DNA from: Alitta virens
Lineage: Eukaryota; Annelida; Polychaeta; Phyllodocida; Nereididae
Reading direction: 5' to 3'
Length of the DNA stretch: 64,000 nucleotides
Assembly: GCA_932294295.1 (NCBI GenBank)
Contig: OW028573.1
Span: 444,001-508,000, forward strand
Position 1 is the first letter of the stretch; each line of letters starts with the position of its first letter. The notes beneath the pieces were generated by a model. The model saw only the letters and a list, made by a program, of their open reading frames with translations. It was not told the DNA's origin and did no database searches. This document shows, piece after piece, positions 46,377-59,440 of this stretch. The position numbers and the translations under genes were made by a program.

Positions 46377-46816
46377 ATATGTTACGATAAAATATCAGAT
46401 TTAATTGGATTCATGAGCTCGATCTGCCATGGGTTTGAAAAAGGCTAGAGCAATTTCATATTTAACGAATGCAAATATACTTCAAAAAGACTTTTGAGAG
46501 GACCATCATGCATTTTAGTGAAGTGGGCATTTAGTGAAGAAGCAATTATATTTGATATCCATGGTGAAGGGGATTTATTCCGTTTGGATATCCCGTATCT
46601 TCTGTGTCACAAATGAATTTCTAAAAGTATCTACAGATGCAGGGGCCAGCCTGGGATAGGCTAGCTATCTTGCCAATGTCTCTGCGAAGAAGTCCATCTT
46701 CCTTACTTAGCCTAACATTAGGACCTACTCAAAATTAGACCCACAGACACAAATGGTTAAATGGTCAAAACCTTTATTTAGTGAAATAGTGAGATATAAT
46801 CATGACAATGATTACA

Positions 46817-46988
46817 CAATCAGCGAAATTCGCCACCCTTGAAACCCCCACAATTATGCAATGACAGTTAGTAAACTGGTTTACACAATTAGCTTTAAAT
46901 AAATTGAAAGCTCATTGTGTATCATTTATAAATTCCAGAATAGTTAGGTTTAAAGCAGTTTTAGTGGGTGGCGAATTTCGCTGATTGG
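46817..46988. mobile_element. Short element with perfect 22-bp inverted ends
   Basis: The arm at 46817-46838 (starting CAATCAGCG) is the exact reverse complement of 46966-46987. The 127-bp interior is AT-rich. It looks like a MITE about 370 bp upstream of the ANKRD29 start. No clear target duplication was found. Confidence 0.65.
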
Positions 46989-47149
46989 CGAAATTTGCTG
47001 ATGCCGAGTGTAAGTTTAAATACTTTTGGCAGCTACTCTGCCTAGGCCTAAAGCTTCACCACACTGATGGATAGGAGTAAGCATTGTAAATAGAGAAAAT
47101 TGCGTTTTTATGCAGACACTGATTTTGTGTTGCGCAGGTTTTGATAGTA

Positions 47150-47352
47150 TACACGTGCTTTTGTTTATTGCCATATGCAAATTAAGTGACTGGCCAATCA
47201 GAGGACCGCTTTCGCCGCGTCACGTGTTTCTATTTTGGACAGCGACTTCCGCCATGTCGGCATAGGCATGGAAGACGATCACTGATTTCGTTGTTGACCG
47301 GCGGCGAATTTCTTGACTTCTGAGCGAGTAGGATTGGAACTGAGCAGGCATT
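47150..47352 (+). promoter_or_regulatory. ANKRD29 promoter region
   Basis: Contains a CCAAT box (GGCCAATCAGA, about 47183-47193), an E-box CACGTG (47221-47226) and an inverted YY1-like CCGCCATGT (about 47250). No TATA box. ATG follows at 47353. Confidence 0.45.
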
Positions 47353-50300
47353 ATGTCCCTAAAGGTCAGTAGCAAGTGTTGGAATTGTTATTTTGGACAT
47401 CGGTGTGGACAGATTGACGCTTGCAGTCGATGAATGTATCAAGTGTCAAATAAGGTCTTCATGATCACTGATGTCAGTGATGGCTAATGTGAATGTCAAT
47501 ATCATCACACGTCTGATATCTTTGTATTTTATTTGCTTATACAGAAAGAAACACCCTCCGACCAACAGTTACATCTTGCTGCCCTCCAAGGGAATGTAGA
47601 ACAGTTGAAGAGAGTCTTGGAAACAGGCAAAGTTCACGTGGATTGCAAAGACAAGGTGAAGCCACAAATTCTACCCCACAGTTCACTTCAACTTGCTTGC
47701 AGCATGCAGTCTGGCAGTGGGATAGCTGTAAACATTGCTGCTGTTTACCCCCTGTTAGAATGCCAATATATATTCTTATATACTGCTATATGCTCTGTCT
47801 CTCAAAATCCAAGTAGCACATTACATTTTTTTGGTTGATAATTATGTCTATTTAATCATCTGCTGTGCAAATTGCCAAATACTTGATTGATTGATTTTCC
47901 TATGTGGTGAAAGTACTGACCAACTCTATCGTGTGTGTGTTTAGATGTTGACATCATGTTGTTATGCAAACATTATTGAATCAATGAGAAATCTAGTTCG
48001 AACAGTCAGCTGGGTAAGCTGATTAAGGTATTTAGGTCAATTCATATGTGTGAATTGAGCTTCAGGTTAAATGTGTAATGCGCCATACTACGTAAACTAC
48101 TTTTTTTGTGTGGTTATTTTGATGGTGTTGAAAATGTGCACACTATAATATATACTATATAGTCTATATCTTCAGATGTGTAACTATATAAACTCATGTC
48201 CACTGGCTTTGAAAAAGGCTCCCTAAAATCCAATTAATTGGTCATATTTAAGGCCATTATGAGGTAAAAAGTACATAAACTAATGTGTTTTGTGTAGGAA
48301 TGACTTATTGTGGCCATTATATCTATCTTTTATTTGACAGCTTCTTGTCATTCATGACATATGTGTCACAATGCAAACAGAAAATACAAAGTAAAGGACA
48401 TGCAGTAACAGTGAAAACATTGATAGAATAATCAATCAAGAGAAGTAATGAATAAACTATATCCTGACAGATGAGTCTATCTTTCTCTTTCTATATTTCA
48501 ATAAAACTCAATTATTATCATTATTTATCTGATTAATAAGCCCGTTATGCTATCTTTTATTATTAGAACCGAAGGTGTCATAATAAGCAGTATACTGGTG
48601 CAACATCTACTTATAAATACTCTGATTTACATATTGTTTCCCATTTTAATTGGTGAGAATATAATGCTTGTGATTGTCACGATTTAGGATAAGAACAATT
48701 GCTTTATTTTTCTTCAGGAGGGGACAACACCATTAGTATTAGCTGCAGCCAACAATCACATAGACTGTGTTAAGCATCTTTTGAAACAAGGGGCAGACCC
48801 AGCTGCACGAAGATTGGTAAGATGATTTCTTTTGATAAGTATGCTTAACATTTATCTCTCTAAATGTGTATAGTTGCTGATGTTTTATTGGCACAACATG
48901 ATAATGCATAAAGTCATAATGTAAGGATCAAATTATTGAGCTTTACAGATGTTTACTTGATGTATAAATGTTGCATGCATAGTTTAATACCAAGGACATA
49001 TCAAATGCCGTGCTAGCCTTGGTGGGTTTGAATACATGGTAACTGAGTGATTACTGCTCGATAGTGACCTCATGAGAAGTTCATCAGTCATTAACTGCTG
49101 CTTATAGTGCAGTGCTAGGAATCACACATGTGTTTTCCAGGATCTGTTATCTGTTTGTATTGTGGCTAAAATTCCATGAAGATGTAAATTAATATTCTGT
49201 TGTACCCATATTAGTGACTAGCTACTAGTGGTTCCAGACTAAAGTCCTGTTTAGTTATCTGCTAAGTGTGTTGTAGAGAGATTAATTGGAAGTCAGGAGC
49301 TAGTGTGATTATCACAGCCAATGGTTTTGCCACACTCCATGATGATATCCACAAGGGGATGATAGAACACAGTTAGCAGGGGTTCTATAAATAACCCTCC
49401 CCTTTGCCCGCTGCCTGGAAGTGGGCTGTGTGCATGGGATCCAAGTTCTAGGAGCTGCCAGGCCTAGAAGACCTGGGGTGCTATATACTCAATGTTAATT
49501 TGAGCCCAGTAAATACGTACACTGCTGAGTGATACTTGGTCCCATAGTTTAGCCAGGGAGGTGTTTACAGGTGGTTTAATAAGAGAAGACTAAAAATCCC
49601 TAGGGTTTTTCACACAACTGAATAACAAAATTTCTGCACTCATCTGGGAAATACTTCAGCAGTATTTACCTACCATAATGATTAAATGCTTGTTGATGAT
49701 TAGAAATGCTATATTTGCTACTGGTTGGATGGCTATCATGTTTATTTTTCAACTATCTTGTATTTGAAAAAAAAAAAAACAGCTATACCATGCTAGTTCT
49801 GACAAGTCTGGCTGGCACAATGCCATATAATTGTGCATATTCATTGCCCCTGCACCTGAAGTTAGCAAAACATGGCGTCAGTTGGGTCTTTATATTATAC
49901 ACAAAGTATTTGGTTGACTTTGTTCTCTGGGGTTTTATGGGTGTTTTGTAATTGTAGGATCGTGTTCCCATGATAAACAAAACTAAATCATGGTAGAGCA
50001 CAATTTGCATGTCTTTTGCATAAAAGAGCAGGGTCAAATGAAAGGTCACTGCACTGGGTTCATTCAGGGTCATTCTGTTGGCCCCATATTGACTTACAAA
50101 TACTGAACATATCATTAGTAATAGCACAGCAACAGCTGCACATTACTTTTACTGCTGCCAATGTTACAAAATGTTATATAATAGACAGTGTTTGGACATA
50201 AAACATAAACCAGCCACTAAGTTTGCTTTTTGTGCTAGTTTCTAGAATTCAATAAACATTGAAATTTATTGCTTATAAATGCATCTTTATATAATATAGC

Positions 50301-53300
50301 AATTAATTATGCATTGCATACTTTTTTCTCCTTCGTGAGATTAATGACCAGATTTCCCTAAAATAAAGATAATTTTGTCGTATAACTAAACAACTGTTTC
50401 TGGCACAGCTTTTGTTAATTTGTATATCATTTGTTTATCATTATCATTGATGGCTGACATACTTGGAGAGATATACAGCACAATAAATTGTGTATGTTTT
50501 GGTTTACTTTATTTACCAATAGATAAGATGGAGTGTACTTGTCATGTATGACTCATTTTAAGAAGTACGATTAAATAGGTGATTGTTTAGTCACTTTTAT
50601 TAAAAGGGAATACAGCTATAAAAAAACACAAAAACAGTTTTATGAAAAAATTATTTCTCTTAGGCGACACTTATTTAATTTTTAGCTTCTCAGATCCACC
50701 GATATGATGAGAAATATTCCAACAGAAAATGTTTGACTGAGAAGATCCGAGAAACTAAAGATCAAATAAGTGTGGCTTGAATGGCACTTAAAAATAGAGC
50801 GTAATTCAGTAAAAAAATATGTATTTCATGTGAATCATATTAACATTTTTATCAAGTATTGTTAACCATGGTTTGGCTATTTTGATGTAAAGGCAATACA
50901 CGCGAGTCATGTGACACAATGTTCTTAAAAGATTTATAATTATTTTCAGACTGGGACATGTGCATTATTTTTTGCTGCTCAAGGCGGATACCTCGATATT
51001 GTCAAGGAACTTCTAACTCACGGAGCTCCTGTGGACTTGCCAAGCTATGTATGGCTGCTTTTTTTGTTGTTTGCTGAGCCATAAAAATAAGCACTGACAA
51101 ATAATATTTTCTGTGCAATCTATGTGAAGCCTCTAATCTAGAAAGTACTGACCAACTCTATCTTTTTACGCGAGGTGCTTTAAACCTGCATTTGTTTACT
51201 CTCAAAAAATAATTTTCATGAATTTGATGAAATGCAGTTGGATACAATTGTCCTGGTTTTTTTTTTTTTGCCTCATGACAGTTTCCTCAATCTACAGTGG
51301 TTATGAAGTGACACTGAATGTTATAAAATTGCAATGAATTTGACTGAGTGACAGATTCAACTGTTTTTAAATTTTGGACCATCAAATTGCCTGTTTTTTT
51401 TTTTGTTTTTTTTTTTTAATTTAAATATATTTTTGTTTGCCTCATGACAGTTTCCTCAATCTACAGTGGTAATGAAGTGACACTGAATGTTATGAATTTG
51501 ACTGAGTGACAGATTCAACTGTTTTTAAATTTTGGACCATCAAATTGCCTTTTTTTTTTTTAAATTTAAATATATTTTTGTTTGCCTCATGACAGTTTCC
51601 TCAATCTACAGTGGTAATAAAGTGACACTGAATGTTATAAAATTGCAATGAATTTGACTGAGTGATAGATTCAACTGTTTTTAAATTTTGAACCATCAAA
51701 TTGCCATCATTGCAGGATGTTTGATGTCCGCAAATTTCTTTGTTAACTTATTTTTCTCATAACTGTCTTTTCATTTACATTTTGATGACGTATGGGACAG
51801 GGCTATTAAGGGAAGTGAGGACAATTATGATTGATGACAGATATTTTGATGAATATGCTTTTGAACATGGATCTGAAAATGCTGCAATGTACCATTTAAT
51901 GTAAAATTTATCTTGAATGATTAATGATTTTGATCTATAGACTGATTTTGAATGATCGATCGATTACTTACATAAATTCAAACATAACCCCATCCGACAT
52001 TTTCTGAGTAGCTGGTCCAAACGTGAATTTCTATTTAAATGATATTACAAACATGCATTTGAATCAATACTCTTTTTCTTTCAGGATGGAGGAACACCGT
52101 TTTTCGTTGCCTGCCAATGCAGTCATACAGAGGTCGCACAAGACTTATTAAACCATGGTGCTGATATCCACGTTCAAATGGTTGATGGAGCCACCCCCCT
52201 TTTTATTAGTGCACAGAATGGTCACTTGAAGATGATGAAATTTCTTGTTGGTAATGGCGCCAACGTAAATATGAAAAGAAAAGTGAGTATTGGTATTTTC
52301 AACATGTATATTTAGTAACTCAACTGCCATTTTTTCTAATTTGAGGACATTCTTGCACTCGTTAATAACTCTGTTTAGGCTACATTTCTAACAAACTCCT
52401 TTTTTCCTCCAGGATGGAGCAACTCCATTATGGATAGCTTGCCAGATGGGACATTCTATTATTGTGAAAGAGTTACTTGATAATGGTGCTGAGGTCGATG
52501 CTGCCAGAGAGGTATAACAAAAAATTCTACTCTGCACACTGTTAAGTAACACTGTTACTAATTTCACATAATCGTAATCAATATAATGGTGTTATGGCAT
52601 ATAACTCCTATTTCATTACCTTAAAATCAGTTAATTGATTGCAAATGATATTCAACCACCATTTATTTGTTCAATTAATATTCCATTCTATTTAGTAAGT
52701 AATGACAGGGTGAACTAAAATATTGCTCGTTTATTTTGACAGGACGGAGCTACACCTCTCTTCAAGGCTGCACACAAAGGTCACAGCGAAGCCATACAAG
52801 AATTGTTGAAATATAAACCAAACCTTGGTCTATTACAGGTGAGTTGAGGTGACTAATTGTTTATGTGTTATGCAAGATAGTGGAGTCAGCTGATTTTATG
52901 TGAGATGAAAACAGTTGGAGTCGTGCATAAACAAAAAGATTATTCCTAACAGATGTATATAGTGTCTAGATTGGAGTACATAACGTTGAATCAGTAATTA
53001 AGCTCTTCAATTGGCTTAATGAGTCTGGCAAAGGTGATTGAGGGTAATGACTTCAAGGATCTAGCAGCATATAATTGTGCAGATTACTTTGTAAAGACCA
53101 ACTTTGTCATTGGTTGCATAAGATTTTAGGAAAGATACTGAAGATTTTTAGAAAAGGTACTGAAATGATAAAATACATTACTATGTGTGAGAAAAATTTG
53201 TTTGCCTAAAGTTTTAAGTGCTGAAACAATGTGTTTTTATGCACAATTTGACAGATTTTTATTTGTTTTTGCAAAAATTTGTTTAAACAGAATGGAGAGA

Positions 53301-53677
53301 CAGCATTACACGCAGCAGCTCTTTTTGGGCATGCAAGAGTAGTCAAAGAGCTTGCACAGGCTGGAGCCCAGTGTAAGGTGAAAAACAAGGTGCGTACCAG
53401 TTTGGTTTTCATGGGACAATTTCTCCACATTTGATTTGTGTGTAATCTAGAACTTTGGAGATATGCAATCATTAACACGGTCATAATAGATGTAATTAAG
53501 TAATTAGTTCATTAATATGCATTTTGCTTGTCATAACTTCTCTATTAGTCCGTTTAATTCCTTATGTTACAATTGCAGGAGGGACAGTTGCCGTCTGATC
53601 TTGCGCGGGAGGCGGGATATGAGAATATTGCGGGTTACTTAGAAGGTCTTCCTAGTGGCGGCGCCACTGCTGTTTAA
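47353..53677 (+). CDS. ANKRD29: ANKRD29: ankyrin repeat domain protein 29
   Basis: Exons 47353-47364, 47545-47655, 48718-48816, 50950-51048, 52085-52282, 52413-52511, 52743-52838, 53291-53389 and 53579-53677 give 303 aa (human 301). The start MSLKKETP matches the human MSFKKETP. The whole protein is a stack of about nine ankyrin repeats, each starting DG/EG/NG-x-T-P/A-L. Exons are almost all 96-99 nt and phase 0, so each encodes one repeat; the 198-nt exon 5 encodes two. The repeats DGATPLWIACQMGHS and DGATPLFKAAHKGH are collinear with the human ones. Function of ANKRD29 is unknown; ankyrin stacks usually bind proteins. No other domain, membrane segment or signal is visible. Introns 2-4 are long and repeat-bearing. 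Confidence 0.92.
48332..48425 (-). repeat. Dispersed repeat, copy 2 (inverted relative to copy 1)
   Basis: The reverse complement reads nearly the same as 40525-40606, including the block GTGACACATATGTCATGAAT and the AAATAAAAGATA tail. It sits in ANKRD29 intron 2. Confidence 0.6.
48817..50949. other. ANKRD29 intron 3
   Basis: A 2.1-kb intron. No ORF of family support and no repeat with recognisable ends. Confidence 0.5.
51270..51712. repeat. Three tandem copies of a 145-170 bp unit
   Basis: Units start with GCCTCATGACAGTTTCCTC at 51270, 51439 and 51584. They differ by T-run length and by a small AAAATTGCA indel (absent from copy 2). The array is in ANKRD29 intron 4 (51049-52084). Confidence 0.9.
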
Positions 53678-54331
53678 GCTGTACCACAGCAAAGCTAATT
53701 TATTTAAATATGAGTATTGTACCCTCTATTGTCTTGTGTCACGGGTATTTAAGTTAATTAGTGTGAAAGCCTTGCAGTGATATGTGTATTTTAGTAAGGC
53801 ATATATGTCTATGTATTTTAGCAAAGACTTTTGAAGTCGAAACTGGTGTTTAATAACAATATTAAGGCCTTTTTTTAGGTAAGATTTCGTTTTGCCAAAA
53901 GAACAAGTGAATACGACTTTAAAGTGGTTACTCTGCTTGGGGTGATTTTTTTTTACTAATAATGTAAGAGCCATTTATTGTCTCTAAGAACTTATGCATA
54001 AATGAAAGGTGTACAAATTGTTTGTAATCATAGTGTTGCCTTGTAGCCAAAGTGTGATGCAGATGCTTGCAAATCTATATCAACGATTAATGTCGATTAT
54101 ACTGTAATATACGTCTCAATCTTGCACATTTACTGCTATATGTTTTCTTTTGGAAGATACACTAAAATCTGAAATTTTTAGTCATGAAATGTGTTCTGAA
54201 GTATTTAAATTGAACTTAAGTATTTGACACGAGTCTCTTTTTATTTTAAACTGTTTATATTTTATGCTTCTCAGCTGTTTTATGTATGCGTTGCCACCAT
54301 GTGTTAACTATGTTGTTATTTTATACTGTAT

Positions 54332-54337
54332 AATAAA
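54332..54337 (+). terminator. Candidate ANKRD29 polyadenylation signal
   Basis: AATAAA followed by a T-rich stretch, about 650 bp after the stop codon. Confidence 0.5.
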
Positions 54338-54810
54338 GTTTTTACAGAGACACTATTAGTCTTATTTTCAAAGATAAAACAAACAGTCATGTATATAATA
54401 TTATATAATAACTTTATCTAATAGAACATGTATTTTATAAAGATACATAACAAATGATAAATGATTTTTATCTAGTACAATATGCAATAAATTGTCTAGA
54501 TAAATCCCCAGTATACTACCATTAAAAAATGGACTGCAAGTTTTTGAAATTATTTACACTGAATGGAGCACATCAATACATGGCACCAAATGTACTGTGG
54601 AGTCCCATGATGAATGCCACAAAAAAATTATTTATTTAAGAGCGACTTCAATTATGTCAAAGTAAAGCTATGTAATCATGTATTACTAGTGTGACCCGAA
54701 TTGGTGGCTGAATATTCTAACCAATGAATTATCTACAATAATTGAAAAACTTTACTCATTACTTGATTTCTGCACTTCAATGCATAGTATAGTATCCATA
54801 TACATGCAAT

Positions 54811-54974
54811 CATATTCCAATATTCATATTTCTGATTAAATACCTGATGATAAAATTATGCTTACAACAAATTTACATTGCAAGTAGAATTTTACTTTAA
54901 TAACCATATTCCAATATTCATATTTCTGAATAAATACCTGATGACAAAATTATGCTTACAACAAATTTACATTT
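54811..54974. repeat. Tandem duplication, period 94 bp
   Basis: Positions 54811-54880 and 54905-54974 are about 97% identical over 70 bp (CATATTCCAATATTCATATT onward), separated by 24 bp. Confidence 0.9.
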
Positions 54975-56050
54975 GAATCATAATTAGAGATGAGATACAT
55001 CAGTAGCATTACACTAACTTGCAAATGTTTTGCGGAACAAAAATTTCGCCTACTGATTTGTTTAGCGTAGAGGCTTCACTTTTAATCACATGTACATGGC
55101 ATATAAACATGGTCAACATGTTTCATCATGCAACTATTCCATTAATGTATAAATGTGGGAAAAAGTAATTTTTTGGGACTTGTATATAATGTCCCTTACA
55201 AAGTCACTGATCATTACATACAGAGTTTTGCAAGGAAATCAAGGTGCAGTAATTATAATATAATTATAGTATAATTAATATACTACATTTATTATGTACA
55301 AAATACAGATTATTACAAGATGGTACATGTATACCTTACCCCCTCTCATATTTGATCTTGCATGTAATGTAAACTGCAACATGATAACATGTGTGAAAAG
55401 AAATAAAGTTCAGTATGTAAGTACTTTAAAATGTAGACTTCAGAGAGATAATCATTGTTTCAGTGTTTTCAGTGTAGAAAATACAAACATCTGAATCTAA
55501 CATCATTTGAACAGCGACTTAATACAAAATATGTCAACATGTACATGGTTTCTTCAATAGCATAAGCTGGCAAAATAAGCGAGCGAGAAATTTACAACAA
55601 TTGTCAGTGCTATCACAAACCTTTTTACATTTAAAACCATTTAATATAATAAAAATCAACAAAAATATCGGCCAATGAAAGCTTTCCACAACTGATACAC
55701 TACTATCGAATGAAAGGATCAGCTGTGAAATGAAATTATTCATACTCTGTCCGACAAATTGACCATTTCAGAGAAGCGGCCTGAGGCAAAATACAACAGA
55801 TCCTTATATTTTGTTGAGTAGTGTACGTAAGCTAGCATAAAATTACACAATGCTGTCTACCGTAAAAAAAAAAAATTAATTTTTCATAAAATGTCTGAAC
55901 ACAGCAATCAAATCAATGGCAGGCATTAGTGCAAAATTTACATAGGATTGTAAGTTCTGCAGTGGCAAATTTCCAAGAATATCCGTTATTCATTGATCAA
56001 AGAATAACACAAATAAAGCAAAGAGTCTTTTCATATCTTGTTTGGCAAGT

Positions 56051-58449
56051 TTAGACATCAGGAATGGAGTGATCCATGAATTTCTTTATCAGACTGTTAC
56101 CCATGCTGAAAAGTGAACAATTTATTAAATAAAATGTGTAGTGTTAAAATTAGACCATATTTAAGTCATTAACTTTACACAAAGCTTTGTAAGACATTCT
56201 TCCCTCATGTCGGCCAATATCAAAATATATCTTATTAAAAATTGCAATATTAGTCCGTAGACCATTTTAAGTATAAACCAGGTAAAGGTTTAATTGTTTT
56301 CTAAGCTTTTTCTATACAGTGTAGATGAATGCTGGGTCAGTGAAAGGTCTAATACAATGGCAGTATTAACATATACATCAATTAAGTCTGGCAGTCCAGT
56401 ACAATTCAGAATATAATTGATATAATTCTGAGTAAACTTACCTTTTCACAATATGTTCATACAAGAAAGTTGGGATGATGGTCACTGTAACTGTTTGATT
56501 TGCAGCATCAATGATTTCTCCAACGTCCTTATCCTGAAACAACATGAAAATATCTAACAAGTTGAACAATTTTACAAATTACAATATACATATGAGGGTG
56601 ACATCGTAATTAAGGTGCTGCCTGTGTTAATGACACTAAAACTACAACAAATTAGTATCCGAAGAAGATGAAAGCTAACTTGCAATTCAATGCCGTTATT
56701 GCAACACTCACCTTAACGCCGACAACATTCTGACCATTGATCTCGACCAACTGATGCTCAGTGAGCATACCATTCCTGGCAGCTGAGGAGTCCTTTACTA
56801 TAGCAGTAACCCTTCCGTCTTTGAACACAAAACCGATGTGACCAGAGCTGTCTTTTTGCATGGTGATCGTTCTTTCGAATGGTCTACAATCCAAAAATGT
56901 AACACATTATACATTGTACATGCAACATTTTCTTAAATTGTGAGCATTCTAAACTATGACAATCCCTTTAATAACATAGAAATTGTACCTGTCTCTGAGA
57001 GCCATAATAATTTTGTCAGGCTTGCATTTCTTCTTCAAATAGTCCATGGTTTTATCCGTGCTCCAACCAGCAACATTTTCACCATTGATTTGCAAGATCT
57101 GGTCTCCAAATCGCAGACCAGCCATGGCTGCGGGACTTCCCTTGTGAACAAATGCCACAAAAATTCCCTGTAACACAAAAGAAAAGTGTTAACCATTTTA
57201 TTCCATATGCTACACACACTGGTCTCATCGTGTAAGTTGATATTTCAGAACACTGACATGGGCAACATGTTGAAATTTGTACTCAGTGCATGAATATCTT
57301 CCAACAAACCCAGTAAAATAAGAAGCACTGGTTTCTCACCTTGTTGATGGATCTGACTCTCAACCCAATCTTTCCTTCACCATCCTTGCATAGCGTGATT
57401 TCTCGGACTCCCTGTTTGATTTCTGCCCGCCTGATCCCCATGTCATTGCCTGTGATTGGAGCGATCTGCATTTGACCAGACTGGGTGGTTCTTTTTGCAA
57501 CTTGTGAGTCCTTTAATAACATAAAGACAAAATGCTTAAATGGCATAATGTAATACATTAACTTTCAAATCACAAAGATGGGAATCGGTTGCTCTACTAC
57601 AGATCCAGGATACAGATTCAAGATTCAAAGATGTTATTAAAGTGACATGAATAAATACAAAAAAAAGAGTACAGCTCCAGAAAAACATTGATTTCTTTTA
57701 TACCCAGCCTATCAGGCCTATAAGTCACCAGGATGCCAGGATACAGTGTACTAAACCTTAAGTCATCAAGTAGACATTTCATTAGGAAAGTATATTTACT
57801 GATATATTACAATTCTTATCTAAATTATACCTTTAATATCTTAAAATTAGCCAGCAATGACTAAGAGTAGTCGGTAAAGTACTGACAATACTTACTGCAG
57901 CCACAACTGGCATATTTTTCTCAACAAATTCTGGCGTAAGGCTGAGTCCCATATAGTCATCTAACGATGGGTAAAGTTGTGTAGGAATGGCCACCATGGC
58001 TGTATCCACGGCACCGTAAGCAGGTGGGGCTGCTGGGTAACCAATAGCTTGTGTACTGGCCATTTGCGCTTCCTCATACTGAGACTGGATCTGTTAAACA
58101 AAATTACACACATAAATTCATCGTCTTAGAAACTATTTATTTACAAAAAAAAATAATAATAATTTTCGATCATATGTCAGTAAAATAGATGGCTGTGGAG
58201 AGGCTTTTCCTTTTTTAAACACATCTTGTGGTATTTTTCAGTGGCACAATCATCATCACATGATATGAAAGTTTGAATCTATCACATGCCACATATTACA
58301 ACATACAATATCAGTCAGAAACCTGTCACCAGCCCAATCGCTGATTACTACTTAAAAAGCTAAAAAATGTTACAAAATATAAATATAAACCGTACCTGCT
58401 GCATCTGGCCAACTTTCATGTCCTCCAATGATGGATATATCCCGGCCAT
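56051..58449 (-). CDS. SDCBP: SDCBP: syntenin-1, tandem PDZ adaptor
   Basis: Exons 58396-58449, 57896-58090, 57340-57510, 56989-57167, 56712-56883, 56442-56533 and 56051-56105 give 305 aa (human 298). The N-terminal region carries YPSL (residues 5-8), PPAY (40-43) and LYPSL (57-61). Two PDZ domains follow at about 118-200 and 203-277, with carboxylate loops KIGLRV and HIGFVF, and strongly conserved blocks [33 protein letters not shown] and DSSAARNG. The C-terminus MDHSIPDV matches human MDHTIPEV. Syntenin binds syndecan tails and PIP2 through the PDZ pair and ALIX through LYPxL motifs, driving endosomal budding and exosome formation. A spliced 5' UTR is likely: acceptor before 58470 and a donor at 58983. 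Confidence 0.95.
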
Positions 58450-58983
58450 TTTGAAAACTTAGGTAGGTATCTGGAACAAAATTGAAATCCTAGATAAATG
58501 TACTTGGTAAACAATAGCTAACAATCCTTCACCTGACTTGACACAAATAAGATAGGGGGTAAATCACCCAATGGCCAAATGTCATGCATTTGATAGGTGA
58601 TAATTAAGGAACTGCAAAATGTAGGCCTATCATAGTATCAACTTTTCCAAAAACAATTAAACTGACTGAACTGACACAAGTGAAGCAGCTGTCAAAATGT
58701 CACCATTCAAGAATCCTAATTGAACATAGTACACTGTAATTCAATAATCTACAATTACATTTACAATGTGGAAATGGTCAACTGGGAATATAAGTGTACA
58801 AAGTAGGAAGTCCAGCAACACATAACATGAACAACGATGAACAAAAAATCTAACGTCAACATCACATTCCTGTTTTCCTGATTCGATCACCCACAGAATT
58901 CCCTCTAAAACTGACATTATCTTAGTCAATAGCTTTCCATTCTATGTTAAGAATGTACAAGAGAAAATCATGACCACACTTAC

Positions 58984-59322
58984 CAACAAACTGAGGAAAA
59001 TAAGAGCTCGATCGACAAATCTTGTGCAATTTATTTGGTGACTGATTCGTGCCCTGTCAGTCACAAGACTATGATGTCAGAGGTTTGCTATTTTTAGCAT
59101 GGCCAAAACTGGGGAAGCCCTCTGTCGGCCCGGTCTCGCGCACGTGCACCCAAGCATTCAAGGAAACAATCAATTCAAATACACCGATATATTTTTTTTT
59201 TAATTATTTTTTTTTTGCATATATAAAAATACAGGCATCGTGGAAAAGGAATAAATTTATAGAGCTCTATTGAATAATCGTTAACCAATAGATGTCGCCA
59301 GCATTGAGGAAATGTGTGTATC
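58984..59322. promoter_or_regulatory. Divergent promoter of SDCBP and the 59.3-kb gene
   Basis: A minus-strand GTAAGTG donor at 58977-58983 suggests a non-coding SDCBP exon starting near 59050. The plus-strand gene begins translation at 59323 in TCATGGCGGCC, a YY1-type element over the ATG. The two genes are head-to-head within about 300 bp. Confidence 0.5.
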
Positions 59323-59440
59323 ATGGCGGCCAAAACAGACGACTTCGACTCGGAAGTTTCCCAGAATGAAAGTGATGAAAGTGAGCTCGATGCATTGGCA
59401 ATGAGCGATGAGAATCTTCAAGCAACAGACACTGAGGATG
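59323..59440 (+). CDS. First coding exon of an unidentified gene (partial)
   Basis: ATG 59323 opens a 39-codon frame, MAAKTDDFDSEVSQ..., ending GAGGATG|GTGAGT in phase 1. The peptide is very acidic and Ser-rich, with no domain. ATGGCGGC at the start, a strong donor and the head-to-head position with SDCBP support a real first exon. I do not recognise the family, and the following exons are not visible, so they are either beyond 64000 or too short to place. Confidence 0.5.

Larger units (their letters stand above)
53678..56050. other. Convergent 3' region of ANKRD29 and SDCBP
   Basis: Holds both 3' UTRs and a 94-bp tandem duplication. Plus-strand AATAAA at 54332-54337 suits ANKRD29. A minus-strand AATAAA at 55288-55293 is a candidate for SDCBP. 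No supported ORF. Confidence 0.5.
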
